From contig NZ_REFW01000001.1 of assembly GCF_003688855.1 (NCBI RefSeq), positions 1,426,001-1,490,000 of the forward strand: 64,000 bases of DNA, given 5' to 3'. The position numbers and the translations under genes are program-made. Below the pieces are notes generated by a model. The model was given only the letters and a program-made list of their open reading frames with translations, was not told the DNA's origin and searched no databases. Origin of the DNA: Tessaracoccus antarcticus (lineage in GTDB: Bacteria > Actinomycetota > Actinomycetes > Propionibacteriales > Propionibacteriaceae). Positions 8,470 through 17,540 of the stretch are shown piece after piece; the first letter of the stretch is position 1; every line of letters begins with the position of its first letter.

Positions 8470-10331
8470 GATGTCGCCGCCACAGTGACGGCCGGCCGGG
8501 GCACGTGGATGTCGAGCACGGTGCCGCGTTCGGGCGGGCTCGTCATGTGGACGGAGCCGTCGACCCCGGACAACCGACTGGCGATACTGGGCGGCACTTC
8601 CGCGACGTCGCCGATGCCGTCATCGCTGACGCGCAGGTGTACCTCCGCGGCCTGGATGACCAGGTGCACCCGGATCAGGTTCGCGCCGGAATGTTTGACT
8701 GCGTTCGTGATCGCCTCGCCGGAGGCGAGGTAGAGGGTGAGCGCGAGCGGATCATCGGCCGCCAGATCACCCCCGGCTTCGACGAGGACGGGGATCGGGC
8801 ACACTGCGGCGAGGGCGCGCAGCGCGCCTGCCAGCCCATGGGCCAGTGCCGCGGGCGTGGCGTGGTCGACGAGCGCGAGGATCTCGCGTCGGACCTCACC
8901 GATCTGGTCGATGATGGCGTCTGCCCCGGGCGCTCCGCGTCGCGCCGACAGCCCCGCCACCAGGGCAAGTCCCACCAGTAGTTGCTGGGCCCCGTCGTGG
9001 AGGTCGCGTTCCAGTTGGCGTCTGCCGCTGTCTGTTGCCGCAACAAGCTCACGTGACCGGGAACGCACATCGGCCCGCCGGGCGTCCGCGACTGCGGTGG
9101 CCCGTTCGTTGGCCGATCGCGCGGCGATCATGGTGATCGCGAGATCGGCGAGGAGTGGCGAGAGCGCCGTCGACGAGTCGATCTCCAGCGCGGCCGTGGT
9201 GGAACCCGATTCGTCCAGGACGGGCAGCAGCCGGCGGTCCGCCGTGACCTCGGGCAGTGGCGCGCCTGCCGCGTCGATCCAGGTGCCGTTCGAACGCCGG
9301 TAGCGGACCAGCGCCGTCGGGTCGCCGGTCGTGGCCACTGCGGCCGCGGACGGAGTGAGGACCGCCGGCGCGGAGCGAAGGTCAACCTCGCGGTGTTGAC
9401 CCCCCATGGAGACGGCTCGCCGACGGCGGCGCCCACCGACCAACACCCCGAGCGCAACGAATCCGACCTCGAAGTAGATGCCGACAAGTGAGAGGAATGT
9501 CCAGAGCGTGGTTGATGGGCCGCTGCCGAAGATCAGGCTGCCGAAGACCTGCCAGCCGATGTGCACGATGAGCAGCGATCCGCAGACGAGCACGCCGGAG
9601 GTGGTGATGGGTGTGATGAGCGGCCGGACGGCGGGCGGCACAGCTCGACGACGGCGCACCAGGACGACCAGGACGATGGCGGCCGGCAGAGCCTGGGTTG
9701 CCAGTGCCTGGATTGGGTCGATGACGCGGAACACGGCCGGGACGTCGAACACGGCCTCGAACGGCTCCGGCCAGATCGTTGAGGGATCTGGCCGGCGGCT
9801 GAATACTTGTCCCACGAAGACGAGTACCGCTCCCGTCACGGTCCACCAGGTCACAGTGCGGACGAGGCGCCGGCTCGGACGCCCGGTTGGCCAACTCATA
9901 ACGATGATGGCGAGGAGAGGCTCTGTGAACACCTCCACCCATGTGAGCTCGCTGACCCACCGCGATCCCGGCCAGCAGTAGGCGATGGTCCACAGCCACT
10001 CCGACGCGGCCGCGAGGTAGAGCATGCAGCCCGTCGGATTGGCGGGAGCGCGCCACCACCACCACCAGCCGACGCCGAGCCCGAGAGCCCCGCCAAGGCA
10101 GCTCACGATGACGAGGGCGGCGGTGTAGCCGTCCCAAGCGGCGCCATGCATCCAGTTCCGCTCCGCAAGGGTGCCACCGGCCGCGGCGAGAGCCACTCCG
10201 ACGACGGCCAGGGCTGGGAGTAACCAACGTTCCGGGCGGGTCACGCCGATTCGGCCCATACCGATGCCCCTTCCCGCATCGGGCGTCGTGCGGATCGTCA
10301 CGCCACCGGTGGCATCGACTGGCGCGGTCAC
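8466..10331 (-). CDS. Membrane sensor histidine kinase, NarL-type
   Basis: The kinase has 621 aa with about eight hydrophobic helices in residues 35-300, a poorly conserved sensor segment (~320-400) and an intact HisKA_3 box QLERDLHDGAQQLL with His445. The ATPase domain keeps the N-box (SGEAITNAVKHSG) and SDDGIGD. The GTG start at 10331 is chosen because it overlaps the lipoprotein stop as GTGA; a longer frame reaches 10523. It is the only catalytically complete kinase in this four-gene operon, so it should donate phosphate to the response regulator two genes downstream. Confidence 0.88.
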   Translation of the reverse strand: MTAPVDATGGVTIRTTPDAGRGIGMGRIGVTRPERWLLPALAVVGVALAAAGGTLAERNWMHGAAWDGYTAALVIVSCLGGALGLGVGWWWWWRAPANPTGCMLYLAAASEWLWTIAYCWPGSRWVSELTWVEVFTEPLLAIIVMSWPTGRPSRRLVRTVTWWTVTGAVLVFVGQVFSRRPDPSTIWPEPFEAVFDVPAVFRVIDPIQALATQALPAAIVLVVLVRRRRAVPPAVRPLITPITTSGVLVCGSLLIVHIGWQVFGSLIFGSGPSTTLWTFLSLVGIYFEVGFVALGVLVGGRRRRRAVSMGGQHREVDLRSAPAVLTPSAAAVATTGDPTALVRYRRSNGTWIDAAGAPLPEVTADRRLLPVLDESGSTTAALEIDSSTALSPLLADLAITMIAARSANERATAVADARRADVRSRSRELVAATDSGRRQLERDLHDGAQQLLVGLALVAGLSARRGAPGADAIIDQIGEVRREILALVDHATPAALAHGLAGALRALAAVCPIPVLVEAGGDLAADDPLALTLYLASGEAITNAVKHSGANLIRVHLVIQAAEVHLRVSDDGIGDVAEVPPSIASRLSGVDGSVHMTSPPERGTVLDIHVPRPAVTVAATS

Positions 10332-10591
10332 GGGGTGGCCCTGGGTGTGGCGACGGCAACGGAAACTGCGCCGTTGGTCTTGAGGACGTAGTGGCCCGGG
10401 AGCCCGGCTGACGCGGGGCTGCCAGCCTGTGGGCTGAGGTCCGTGGGTGCTGGCAATGGCATGGCCCCGGGAGTTGGCGCCGGCAGGGGAACGGCGGTCG
10501 GCTCGTGCAGCCCGGCCCCGCAACCTGTCAGGGATCCCACGAAGACGAGACCCGCGCTGATGATGGCGATTCGCTGCAGTGTCGTTGACAT
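10328..10591 (-). CDS. Small lipoprotein, first gene of the kinase operon
   Basis: This 87-aa product has a lipoprotein signal peptide (hydrophobic core IAIISAGLVFVGS, lipobox LTGC, Cys at about 24). The mature part of about 64 residues is Pro/Ala-rich, ending in a short conserved-looking HYVLKTNGAVSVAVATP. The start at 10591 is supported by a TAGCGT box at 10599-10604, seven bases before the ATG (leaderless). It overlaps the kinase gene by GTGA. Anchored outside the membrane, it could be a ligand-binding or regulatory partner of the two sensors, but nothing proves that. Confidence 0.75.
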   Translation of the reverse strand: MSTTLQRIAIISAGLVFVGSLTGCGAGLHEPTAVPLPAPTPGAMPLPAPTDLSPQAGSPASAGLPGHYVLKTNGAVSVAVATPRATP

Positions 10592-11132
10592 ACGAACCAC
10601 GCTAGAGACGCGTCGAGCAGTGAACTTGAGCGCTGGCACTGAAAAATTTCCAGAATCCGTCGGAGCGACGGGGTTGGCACTGACTCGTGCCCGCATCGCG
10701 GTCCAGGGGCTTCGAGGAGAGGCGCGTACACGAAGGCGCCACATCGACGGGCGAGCCCGTAGTAATCGGGAAAACCCTCATATTCGGAACATACATTGAC
10801 GCCCTGCTTTTCGTGCTCGGTGGTCCGAACAAAGTTGGGTGGCACAGGGCCTCAGCGAACGATTCCGCACACTGCATCGCCTCACCCCTTGTGAGAACGA
10901 GGAAGGCCGGTCCACGCCCCGCGAGACCGGACGCGGTGGGATGGCTGCACCTGGGGATGGTGAGCGGGGAGAAATACCCAACTGCCCTCAGACGTCGGTC
11001 AGGAGCACCCGCCAGAAAGGCGTTGTAGGCCGGGGGCCACGACGCACCCTGGCCGATCAGGCCAAGGCCGCGCATCCCGACGATGTCGCTGCCATACTTC
11101 GGCGAAGGACTCAATAGAGGAGGGTGGCGAAT
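10592..11132. other. Non-coding or decayed stretch before the nuclease gene
   Basis: These 541 bases contain only weak overlapping frames on both strands, none with recognisable protein features. The first 13 bases hold the lipoprotein promoter. The last part carries a strong AGAGGAGG ribosome-binding site (about 11116-11123) for the nuclease gene. The rest may be remnant sequence brought in with the nuclease gene; I see no repeats or att-like ends. Confidence 0.4.
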
Positions 11133-12221
11133 ATGGCTTTTGAAGAAGCGTTGGCTGGCGTGGCGGCCCAAGTGGAGCAATACCGAGCCGAGTTGAAGAC
11201 CGAGGAAGCGACGAAGACGGCGGTGGTCATGCCGTTCATCAGTCGCGTCCTTGGTTATGACGTATTCAATCCGTCGGAGGTCATCCCGGAATACATCGCG
11301 GACGTCGGCATGAAGAAGGGCGAGAAGGTTGACTTCGCAATTATGAGGGACGGAGAAATCCAGATCCTCATTGAGGCCAAGGCCATCGGAGCGCCGCTGA
11401 CGCTCGAGAACGCAAACCAACTTGTTCGCTATTTTCATGTTTCCAGCGCGCGAGTTGCAGTCCTCACCAACGGTCAACACTGGCACTTCTTCACTGATTT
11501 GGACAAGCCGAACAGGATGGACGACAAGCCATTCCTTCGCTTGGATCTGATGGACATTGACCCTTACACGCTGCCCGAACTCAAGAAGTTGACCAAGGTT
11601 GCATTCGACCTCGACTCCGTTCTGCTTGCCGCTGAGGAACTCAAGTACGTCAGTTCCTTGAAGAGGGCTCTGCGGGAGCAGTTCGAATCTCCCTCTGACG
11701 ATTTTGTCCGTCTGCTAACGAGTCGTGTGTACGGTGGACCTTTCACGGCCAAGGTTCGTGACCTCTTTTCTCGGTTGACAGCTACGGCGCTCCAGCAGTT
11801 TGTCAATGATCAAGTCAACGGGCGACTGAAATCAGCACTCCGTGGGTCCGCCCCAATAGTCCCAGCCGCTCCGGAGGTTGCACAGGCCAACACAGCGGAG
11901 GAACTCGACGACGTCGCGACGTCGGACAGCGACATCGAGACCACATTGGACGAACTCGAAGGGTTCCACATCATTCGCGCGATCGTGGCCAGTGAGGTTC
12001 CGTACGACCGCGTGGTTTCACGCGATACCAAGTCGTACTTCGGAGTACTCATCGACGACAACAACCGCAAGCCGGTCTGTCGCCTGCATTTCAACAGGAA
12101 GCAGAAGTACGTGGGCCTCTTCGATGAGGAGAAAGTGGAGCGAAGGGAGGCCATTGAGAGGGTCGAAGACCTCTATCACCATGCGGAGGCTTTGCGGGCG
12201 ACCGTGGGCAGGTACCTCTAA
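11133..12221 (+). CDS. Orphan HsdR_N-like nuclease (type I restriction R-subunit-like)
   Basis: The product (362 aa) resembles the N-terminal nuclease domain of type I restriction R subunits, without the helicase motor. A PD-(D/E)XK pattern is visible: VDFAIMRDGEIQILIEAKAIG, with Asp and the E-x-K pair. A conserved C-terminal module (FHIIRAIVA...SYFGVLIDDNNRKPVCRLHFN...KYVGLFDEEK) follows a linker. The ATG at 11133 has AGGAGG nine bases upstream; the in-frame GTG at 11124 abuts that site. No hsdM, hsdS or helicase gene is adjacent. Codons are visibly richer in A/T than in neighbouring genes, suggesting horizontal transfer and a defence or phage-derived role. Confidence 0.75.
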   Translation: MAFEEALAGVAAQVEQYRAELKTEEATKTAVVMPFISRVLGYDVFNPSEVIPEYIADVGMKKGEKVDFAIMRDGEIQILIEAKAIGAPLTLENANQLVRYFHVSSARVAVLTNGQHWHFFTDLDKPNRMDDKPFLRLDLMDIDPYTLPELKKLTKVAFDLDSVLLAAEELKYVSSLKRALREQFESPSDDFVRLLTSRVYGGPFTAKVRDLFSRLTATALQQFVNDQVNGRLKSALRGSAPIVPAAPEVAQANTAEELDDVATSDSDIETTLDELEGFHIIRAIVASEVPYDRVVSRDTKSYFGVLIDDNNRKPVCRLHFNRKQKYVGLFDEEKVERREAIERVEDLYHHAEALRATVGRYL

Positions 12222-12339
12222 TACGGTCAGTCACCGTCAGCGTGCGGTGTCACGGGAGACCACGAGTGTTGCCCCATTCGCTGCCACCTCGGAGCCGCAT
12301 CCCGATAGCGTGGGGGACTCGTCAACCAAGGAGCGACAC

Positions 12340-13119
12340 ATGGCCACCTACTCGGAAGGCTACGAGTACCACATCCACCTCAGCCAGGGCGATATCGGGC
12401 GCTACGTATTCCTGCCGGGGGACCCCGGCAGGTGCGAGGTCATCGCCCAGCACTTCGACAACCCGCGCTTTGTCGCGTCCAACAGGGAGCACACCACCTG
12501 GGCGGGGGAGCTCGACGGTGAGCCGGTCGCGGTGACGTCGACCGGCATGGGTGGGCCAAGTGCGGCCATCGCCGTCGAGGAACTCATCCACGTCGGAGCC
12601 GACACCTTCATGCGGGTGGGCACGGCCGGAGCCATGCAGCCGGAGACCCAGCCGGGTGACATCGCCATCGTCAACGCGGCCATCCGCGACGAGGGCACGG
12701 GTCTGCACTACCTGCCCATGGAGTTCCCGGCGGTCGCGCACCAGGACCTCATCAACGGTCTGGTCTCCGCGGCCCAGAACTTGGGGCTTCGCCACCACGT
12801 CGGCATCTCGCAGTCCAAGGACTCCTTCTACGGCCAGCACAGCCCGGACTCCATGCCGGTGGGCCCACAGTTGAGGCAGCGGTGGGATGCCTGGGTGAAG
12901 GGCGGCTGCCTGGTGTCGGAGATGGAGTGTGCAGCCCTCTACCTGGTGGCATCGACGCGCCGTGTCCGCGCTGGTGGCGTGATGATGGTCATGGGTCATC
13001 ATGACTTCGCGCCGATGACGCAGCAGGAGAAGGATGCCTCGCAGATTGGCAACCTCATCCCCGTGGCCATCGACGGCATGCGCCAGGTGATCGCAGCCGA
13101 CAAGGCCAGCAAGGGCTGA
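12340..13119 (+). CDS. udp: Uridine phosphorylase-like nucleoside phosphorylase
   Basis: The enzyme has 259 aa, the usual family length. It catalyses phosphorolysis of (probably) uridine to uracil and ribose-1-phosphate in the cytoplasm. Family motifs are present: the N-terminal LPGDPGR phosphate loop, TGMGGPSAAIAVEEL, RVGTAGAMQ and the nucleoside-binding SEMECAALYLVA. The start has AAGGAG six bases upstream, and TAGCGT at 12306-12311 may be its -10 box. The exact base specificity cannot be fixed by eye. Confidence 0.87.
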   Translation: MATYSEGYEYHIHLSQGDIGRYVFLPGDPGRCEVIAQHFDNPRFVASNREHTTWAGELDGEPVAVTSTGMGGPSAAIAVEELIHVGADTFMRVGTAGAMQPETQPGDIAIVNAAIRDEGTGLHYLPMEFPAVAHQDLINGLVSAAQNLGLRHHVGISQSKDSFYGQHSPDSMPVGPQLRQRWDAWVKGGCLVSEMECAALYLVASTRRVRAGGVMMVMGHHDFAPMTQQEKDASQIGNLIPVAIDGMRQVIAADKASKG

Positions 13120-13152
13120 ACGGATCCCGGGGGTGCTTCGCGCACCTCCGGG

Positions 13153-13854
13153 TCAGAGGGGGAGCTGGGCCTCCATCTGGAGTGCACGCGGGAACAGGAC
13201 GTTGTTCTCCTTGTGTATGTGCTCGTGCAGGTCGAGTTCCATCTCCTCGAGCCCGCTCAACATCATGCGGTAGGAGGTGCACGCACCCTCCGGCACGGCG
13301 TAGCCGTCGGTCATGGTGCGTATCTGGCGGAACAGATTTCCGACCACTTGGTGCTCGTCGCGCAGTTGCTGGATCGGCTCAGCCAGGGATCCGGCCGCCA
13401 TCGGTGCCCCCGACTTCTCCATGCGGCTGATGGCGGGGAAGACGACGCGTTCCTCCTGCGTCATGTGGGGATCGAGCGCGGCGACGGCCGCGGCATAGGT
13501 CTCCTTCACCTGGGCGAGTTCGGGGTGGAGGTCGCCGTGAACCCCGTGGACCTTGTCGACCAGCGCCTGCAGCCTCGGCATCTCCTCCCACATGTAGGCG
13601 TGGTGGGAGTCGACGATGTCGTGCGCCAGAGCGGAGTTCGCGCGCACCTGGCCGGGCTCCTCCACGGGTGCTGCGGCCGGAAGCTCCAGCGCCGCCGCCA
13701 CCTCCGCTACGTCGAGGCCCGCGTTTCTCGTCGCCTCTGTGAGGGTGCGGTGACCGTTGCAGCAGTAGTCCAGCCCAAATCCCTCGAGGACCCGCGAGCG
13801 GCGGGGGTCGGCGGTGACGAGGTCACCCAAGGGCACGTTCACATCGACGGTCAT
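13153..13854 (-). CDS. ric: Iron-sulfur cluster repair di-iron protein (RIC/YtfE/ScdA)
   Basis: The product (233 aa) repairs nitrosatively or oxidatively damaged Fe-S clusters. The N-terminal DUF542 module carries the CC motif (DYCCNGHRTL). The hemerythrin-like HHE bundle supplies the iron ligands (SHHAYMWEE, HMTQEERVVFP, DEHQ, HEHIHKENNVLFP). The start at 13854 has TATGAT at 13861-13866 six bases upstream, indicating a leaderless transcript. The gene stands alone, divergent from glmU, with no NsrR-like regulator adjacent. Confidence 0.93.
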   Translation of the reverse strand: MTVDVNVPLGDLVTADPRRSRVLEGFGLDYCCNGHRTLTEATRNAGLDVAEVAAALELPAAAPVEEPGQVRANSALAHDIVDSHHAYMWEEMPRLQALVDKVHGVHGDLHPELAQVKETYAAAVAALDPHMTQEERVVFPAISRMEKSGAPMAAGSLAEPIQQLRDEHQVVGNLFRQIRTMTDGYAVPEGACTSYRMMLSGLEEMELDLHEHIHKENNVLFPRALQMEAQLPL

Positions 13855-13971
13855 GAGCCCATCATATCTACAGGCGTGTGTGGATAAATCCTCTTCTGCC
13901 CCTCGGGCGCACCCGGGCACTCGGCTGATAGTCTCGAGGACGGCGTAGCTCGCACTCTTCCCGGGAGAACG

Positions 13972-15459
13972 ATGACAGCGGAAAATCTCGAGAACGACCT
14001 TGGTCCCGTGTCAGCGGTAATCGTGCTGGCGGCTGGCGGGGGATCCCGCATGAAGTCCGCGAAATCGAAGTTACTGCACGAAATCTCCGGCAAGACGATG
14101 CTGCACTACGCCGTGTCCGCCGGAGCAGCTCTGAACCCTGACCACCTCGTCGTTGTGGTGGGCAAGTACCGCGAGCAGGTCATCGAACACCTCGGTCAGC
14201 TGTCGACGTCAGTGACCACGGCCCTGCAGGAGGAGCAGCTCGGCACCGGGCACGCCGTTCTGTGCGGGCTCGCGCAGCTGGGCGAACTGAGCGGCGAGGT
14301 GGTGGTCACCTACGGCGACGTCCCCATGCTCACGGGCGACACCCTTCGACGGCTCGTTGCCGTCCACCGCGCCAACCGGAACTGCGCCACCGTCCTGACG
14401 GCCCACGTGGAGGACCCCACCGGCTACGGACGCATCGTGCGCGACGGCGACCGTGTGGTCGGCATCGTCGAACACCGAGACGCCAACCCGGAGCAGCGCG
14501 ACATCAACGAGATCAACTCCGGCATCTATGTCTTCGACGTCGAGACGCTCCGGGCAGGGCTCGCCGGACTGGGCACGGACAACGCGCAGGGCGAGCAGTA
14601 CCTGACCGACGTGGTGGAGTCCGCGCACCAGCGCGGCGATCGTGTGGGTGCTCTCGTCACGGACGACATCTGGCAGACCGAGGGTGTCAACGACCGGATC
14701 CAGTTGGCCCGGATCAACGCCGAGATGAACCGTCGCATCCTGGACTCCTGGATGCTCGCCGGCGTCACCATCATCGACCCCGGATCCACCTTCATCGACG
14801 TGGACGTGGACCTGTCCCGCGACGTCGTCCTGCTGCCCGGCACCATCCTGCAAGGGGCCACCACGATCCGCGAGGGCGCCACCATCGGCCCCGACACGAG
14901 CCTGCGGGACGTGGAGGTGGGCGCCGGTGCCGAAGTGGTGCGCACGCACGGCTCCCTCGCCATCATCGGGGACGGTGCGCACGTGGGTCCGTTCTCCTAC
15001 CTGCGGCCCGGCACTCAACTCGGCCGCAACGGCAAGATCGGGGCGTTCGTCGAGACGAAGAACGCCGTCATCGGTGAGGGCTCCAAGGTCCCGCACCTGA
15101 CCTACTGCGGCGACGCCATCCTCGACGACGGCGTCAACATCGGGGCGGGGACCATCTTCGCCAACTACGACGGGGTCAACAAGTCACCAACGCATGTGGG
15201 CAAGGGCGCCTTCGTGGGTTCCAACTCGGTGCTGGTCGCGCCGGTCGACATCGCCCCCGGCGCCTTCGTGGCTGCCGGGTCGGCGGTGACCGAGGATGTT
15301 CCCGCCGGTGGCCTCGCCATCGCACGGGGAAGGCAGCACACCGTCGAGGGCTGGGTGGCCAAGCGCCGCCCGGGTTCGAAGGCTGACACGGCCGCCGGGG
15401 CCCATGACGGCTCCATCCACCCGGCAGTCGCGGAATCGCGTTCACAACAGAAGGGCTGA
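13972..15459 (+). CDS. glmU: Bifunctional UDP-GlcNAc pyrophosphorylase / GlcN-1-P acetyltransferase
   Basis: GlmU (495 aa) makes UDP-GlcNAc for peptidoglycan. The N-terminal nucleotidyltransferase has LAAGGGSRMKSAKSKLLHEISGKTM, a variant of the usual LAAGxGTRM loop. The catalytic YGDVPML and GEQYLTDVV follow. The C-terminal half is a left-handed beta-helix of hexapeptide repeats with the acetyltransferase site (RPGTQLGRNGKIGAFVETKNA, HLTYCGDA). GGGAGAA precedes the ATG. It opens a glmU-prs-ldh run, and the glmU-prs pairing is typical of actinobacteria. Confidence 0.97.
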   Translation: MTAENLENDLGPVSAVIVLAAGGGSRMKSAKSKLLHEISGKTMLHYAVSAGAALNPDHLVVVVGKYREQVIEHLGQLSTSVTTALQEEQLGTGHAVLCGLAQLGELSGEVVVTYGDVPMLTGDTLRRLVAVHRANRNCATVLTAHVEDPTGYGRIVRDGDRVVGIVEHRDANPEQRDINEINSGIYVFDVETLRAGLAGLGTDNAQGEQYLTDVVESAHQRGDRVGALVTDDIWQTEGVNDRIQLARINAEMNRRILDSWMLAGVTIIDPGSTFIDVDVDLSRDVVLLPGTILQGATTIREGATIGPDTSLRDVEVGAGAEVVRTHGSLAIIGDGAHVGPFSYLRPGTQLGRNGKIGAFVETKNAVIGEGSKVPHLTYCGDAILDDGVNIGAGTIFANYDGVNKSPTHVGKGAFVGSNSVLVAPVDIAPGAFVAAGSAVTEDVPAGGLAIARGRQHTVEGWVAKRRPGSKADTAAGAHDGSIHPAVAESRSQQKG

Positions 15460-15467
15460 ACACTTTT

Positions 15468-16442
15468 ATGACCAACAGCACCGCGAACACCAAGCACCTG
15501 ATGCTCTTCGCGGGCCGCGGCTTCCCGGAGCTGGCCGAAGAAGTGGCCACGCTCATGGGGACCGACCTCGTCCCCACGAAGTCCTTCGCCTACGCCAACT
15601 CCGAGATCTATGTGAGGTTCGAGGAGTCGGTCCGCGGGTGTGACGCCTTCGTCATCCAGTCCCACACCGCCCCGGTGAACGAATGGATCATGGAGCAGCT
15701 GATCATGGTGGACGCCCTGAAGCGCGCGTCCGCCAAGCGGATCACCGTGGTGTCGCCGTTCTACCCCTACGCCCGCCAGGACAAGAAACACCTCGGCCGC
15801 GAACCCATCTCCGCCCGCCTCATCGCCGACCTCTACAAGGCCGCTGGAGCAGACCGCATCATGTCCGTTGACCTCCACGCCTCCCAGATCCAGGGCTTCT
15901 TCGACGGCCCCGTCGATCACCTGTGGGGCCTGCCCGTGCTCAGCGAGTACGTCAAGGAGAAGTACGACCAGGACGAGATGTGCGTCGTCTCCCCGGACGC
16001 GGGACGGGTGCGTCTCGCTGACATGTGGACCGACCAGCTCAACTGCCCGCTCGCCATCGTGCACAAGCGTCGCGACCATGACCTGGCCAACACCGTCGCC
16101 GTCCACGAGGTGGTGGGTGATGTGCAGGGCAAGACCTGCATCCTCGTCGACGACATGATCGACACCGCCGGCACCATCGCCCAGGCTGCCGCGGCGCTGC
16201 GCGAGCGGGGCGCCAAGCGTGTCATCGCGGCAGCCACGCACGGTGTGTTCTCCGGCCCGGCTGCCGAGCGGCTGAATGCCTCGGACCTCGAGGAGATCAT
16301 CGTCACCAACACGCTGCCGCTCCGCACCGCCGAGACCATCGAGAACCTCACGGTCCTCTCGATCGCGCCGCTGCTGGCCAAGGCCATCAACGCCGTGTTC
16401 ATGGAAGGCTCGGTCACCTCCTTGTTCGGCGGTCAGGCCTGA
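15468..16442 (+). CDS. prs: Ribose-phosphate pyrophosphokinase
   Basis: PRPP synthetase, 324 aa, normal length. It makes 5-phosphoribosyl diphosphate from ribose-5-phosphate and ATP for nucleotide, His and Trp synthesis. The ATP-binding flexible loop is visible (FYPYARQDKKHLGREPI), as are VDLHASQIQGFFDGPVD and the PRPP loop CILVDDMIDTAGT. It follows glmU after 8 bases, with AGAAGGG inside the glmU 3' end as ribosome-binding site, so the two are co-transcribed. Confidence 0.97.
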   Translation: MTNSTANTKHLMLFAGRGFPELAEEVATLMGTDLVPTKSFAYANSEIYVRFEESVRGCDAFVIQSHTAPVNEWIMEQLIMVDALKRASAKRITVVSPFYPYARQDKKHLGREPISARLIADLYKAAGADRIMSVDLHASQIQGFFDGPVDHLWGLPVLSEYVKEKYDQDEMCVVSPDAGRVRLADMWTDQLNCPLAIVHKRRDHDLANTVAVHEVVGDVQGKTCILVDDMIDTAGTIAQAAAALRERGAKRVIAAATHGVFSGPAAERLNASDLEEIIVTNTLPLRTAETIENLTVLSIAPLLAKAINAVFMEGSVTSLFGGQA

Positions 16443-16443
16443 T

Positions 16444-17394
16444 ATGGAGGCCCGGCGGCGTAACAAACTGACCATCGTCGGCGCAGGCGCCGTCGGGTCC
16501 TCCCTTGCCTACGCGGCACTGATGCGTGGGGTGGCGCGCAACGTTGTTCTCTACGACGTGAACGGGTCGAAGGCGCGGGCCGAGGCCCTCGACCTGGAAC
16601 ACGGCAGCGAGTTCATGCCGACGGCGCGTGTGGAGGGCTCCAACGATCCTGAGATCACCCGAAATTCCGACGTGGTGGTCATCACTGCCGGGGCCAAGCA
16701 GAAGCCCGGCGAGTCACGCATGGACCTGGCCGCGTCCACGGTGGAGCTGATGAAGAAGGTCATCCCGCCGATGGTGGAACGCTCACCCGAGGCGCTGTTC
16801 CTCATGGTCACCAACCCTGTCGACGTCACCACGTACGCAGCCCTGAAGATCAGCGGACTGCCGCGCAACCAGTTGTTCGGCTCCGGCACCGTGCTCGATT
16901 CTGCACGGTTGCGGGTGCTCGTGGCGCAGCACTGCGGTGTGGCGATCGGCAACGTCCACGCCTACATCTGCGGCGAGCACGGCGACTCCGAAATCCCCCT
17001 CTGGTCGAGCGCCACCATCGGCGGGGTCCCGCTCCTGAAGTGGGAGTTGCAGACCGGTCGACTCGGCGAATCCGTGCGCGACGACATGGCCGACCGTGTC
17101 GTCAACGCCGCCTACGAAGTGATCGCCGGCAAGGGCGCCACCAACTACGGCATCGGCGTCTCCGGCACCCGAATCATCGAGGCCATGTTCAACGACGAGC
17201 ACCGCGTGCTGCCCGTCTCCAGCCTCCTCGAAGGGTGGCACGGCATCTCCGACGTGTGCATGTCCGTCCCCACCATCGTGGATCGGCTCGGCGTCGGCAT
17301 GACCCTGGAAATGCCGTTGCAGGACGGCGAACTGGGGTGCATGCACGACTCTGCGGAGGTCATCCGCTCCACCCTGAGGCGCATCGGTTTCTAG
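16444..17394 (+). CDS. ldh: L-lactate dehydrogenase
   Basis: This 316-aa NAD-dependent enzyme interconverts pyruvate and L-lactate. It has the Rossmann motif VGAGAVGSSLAYA, the NAD-binding acidic residue in LYDVNG, VTNPVDVTTY and the catalytic-His motif CGEHGDSEIPLWS. The substrate loop KQKPGESRMDL, with Gln before the paired Arg, favours lactate over malate. It begins one base after the prs stop, so it is probably in the same operon. Such linkage to prs is not standard and may reflect local rearrangement. A GGGGG...CCCCC hairpin just after the stop could be a weak terminator. Confidence 0.92.
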   Translation: MEARRRNKLTIVGAGAVGSSLAYAALMRGVARNVVLYDVNGSKARAEALDLEHGSEFMPTARVEGSNDPEITRNSDVVVITAGAKQKPGESRMDLAASTVELMKKVIPPMVERSPEALFLMVTNPVDVTTYAALKISGLPRNQLFGSGTVLDSARLRVLVAQHCGVAIGNVHAYICGEHGDSEIPLWSSATIGGVPLLKWELQTGRLGESVRDDMADRVVNAAYEVIAGKGATNYGIGVSGTRIIEAMFNDEHRVLPVSSLLEGWHGISDVCMSVPTIVDRLGVGMTLEMPLQDGELGCMHDSAEVIRSTLRRIGF

Positions 17395-17540
17395 GGGGTT
17401 CCACCCCCTCGGCACCCCCCGTGGGTAGGGTCGCATCCCCCCACGGTGCCATGCGTGCGCCCGCAGGACGGCCACCGTGGTCTGATCCGCAGTCTGGCAT
17501 TGTTTCCTAGGCTGGGAATGCACCCACGAAAGGCATCCCC

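Noticed and set aside
10687-11028. 113-codon plus-strand frame before the nuclease gene
   Set aside because: There is no family match, no ribosome-binding site and a biased composition; opposite-strand frames here look no better.
17395-17420. GGGGGTTCCACCCCC hairpin after ldh as an intrinsic terminator
   Set aside because: The stem is short and there is no T-run; it could be a weak terminator, so it is mentioned only in the ldh entry.
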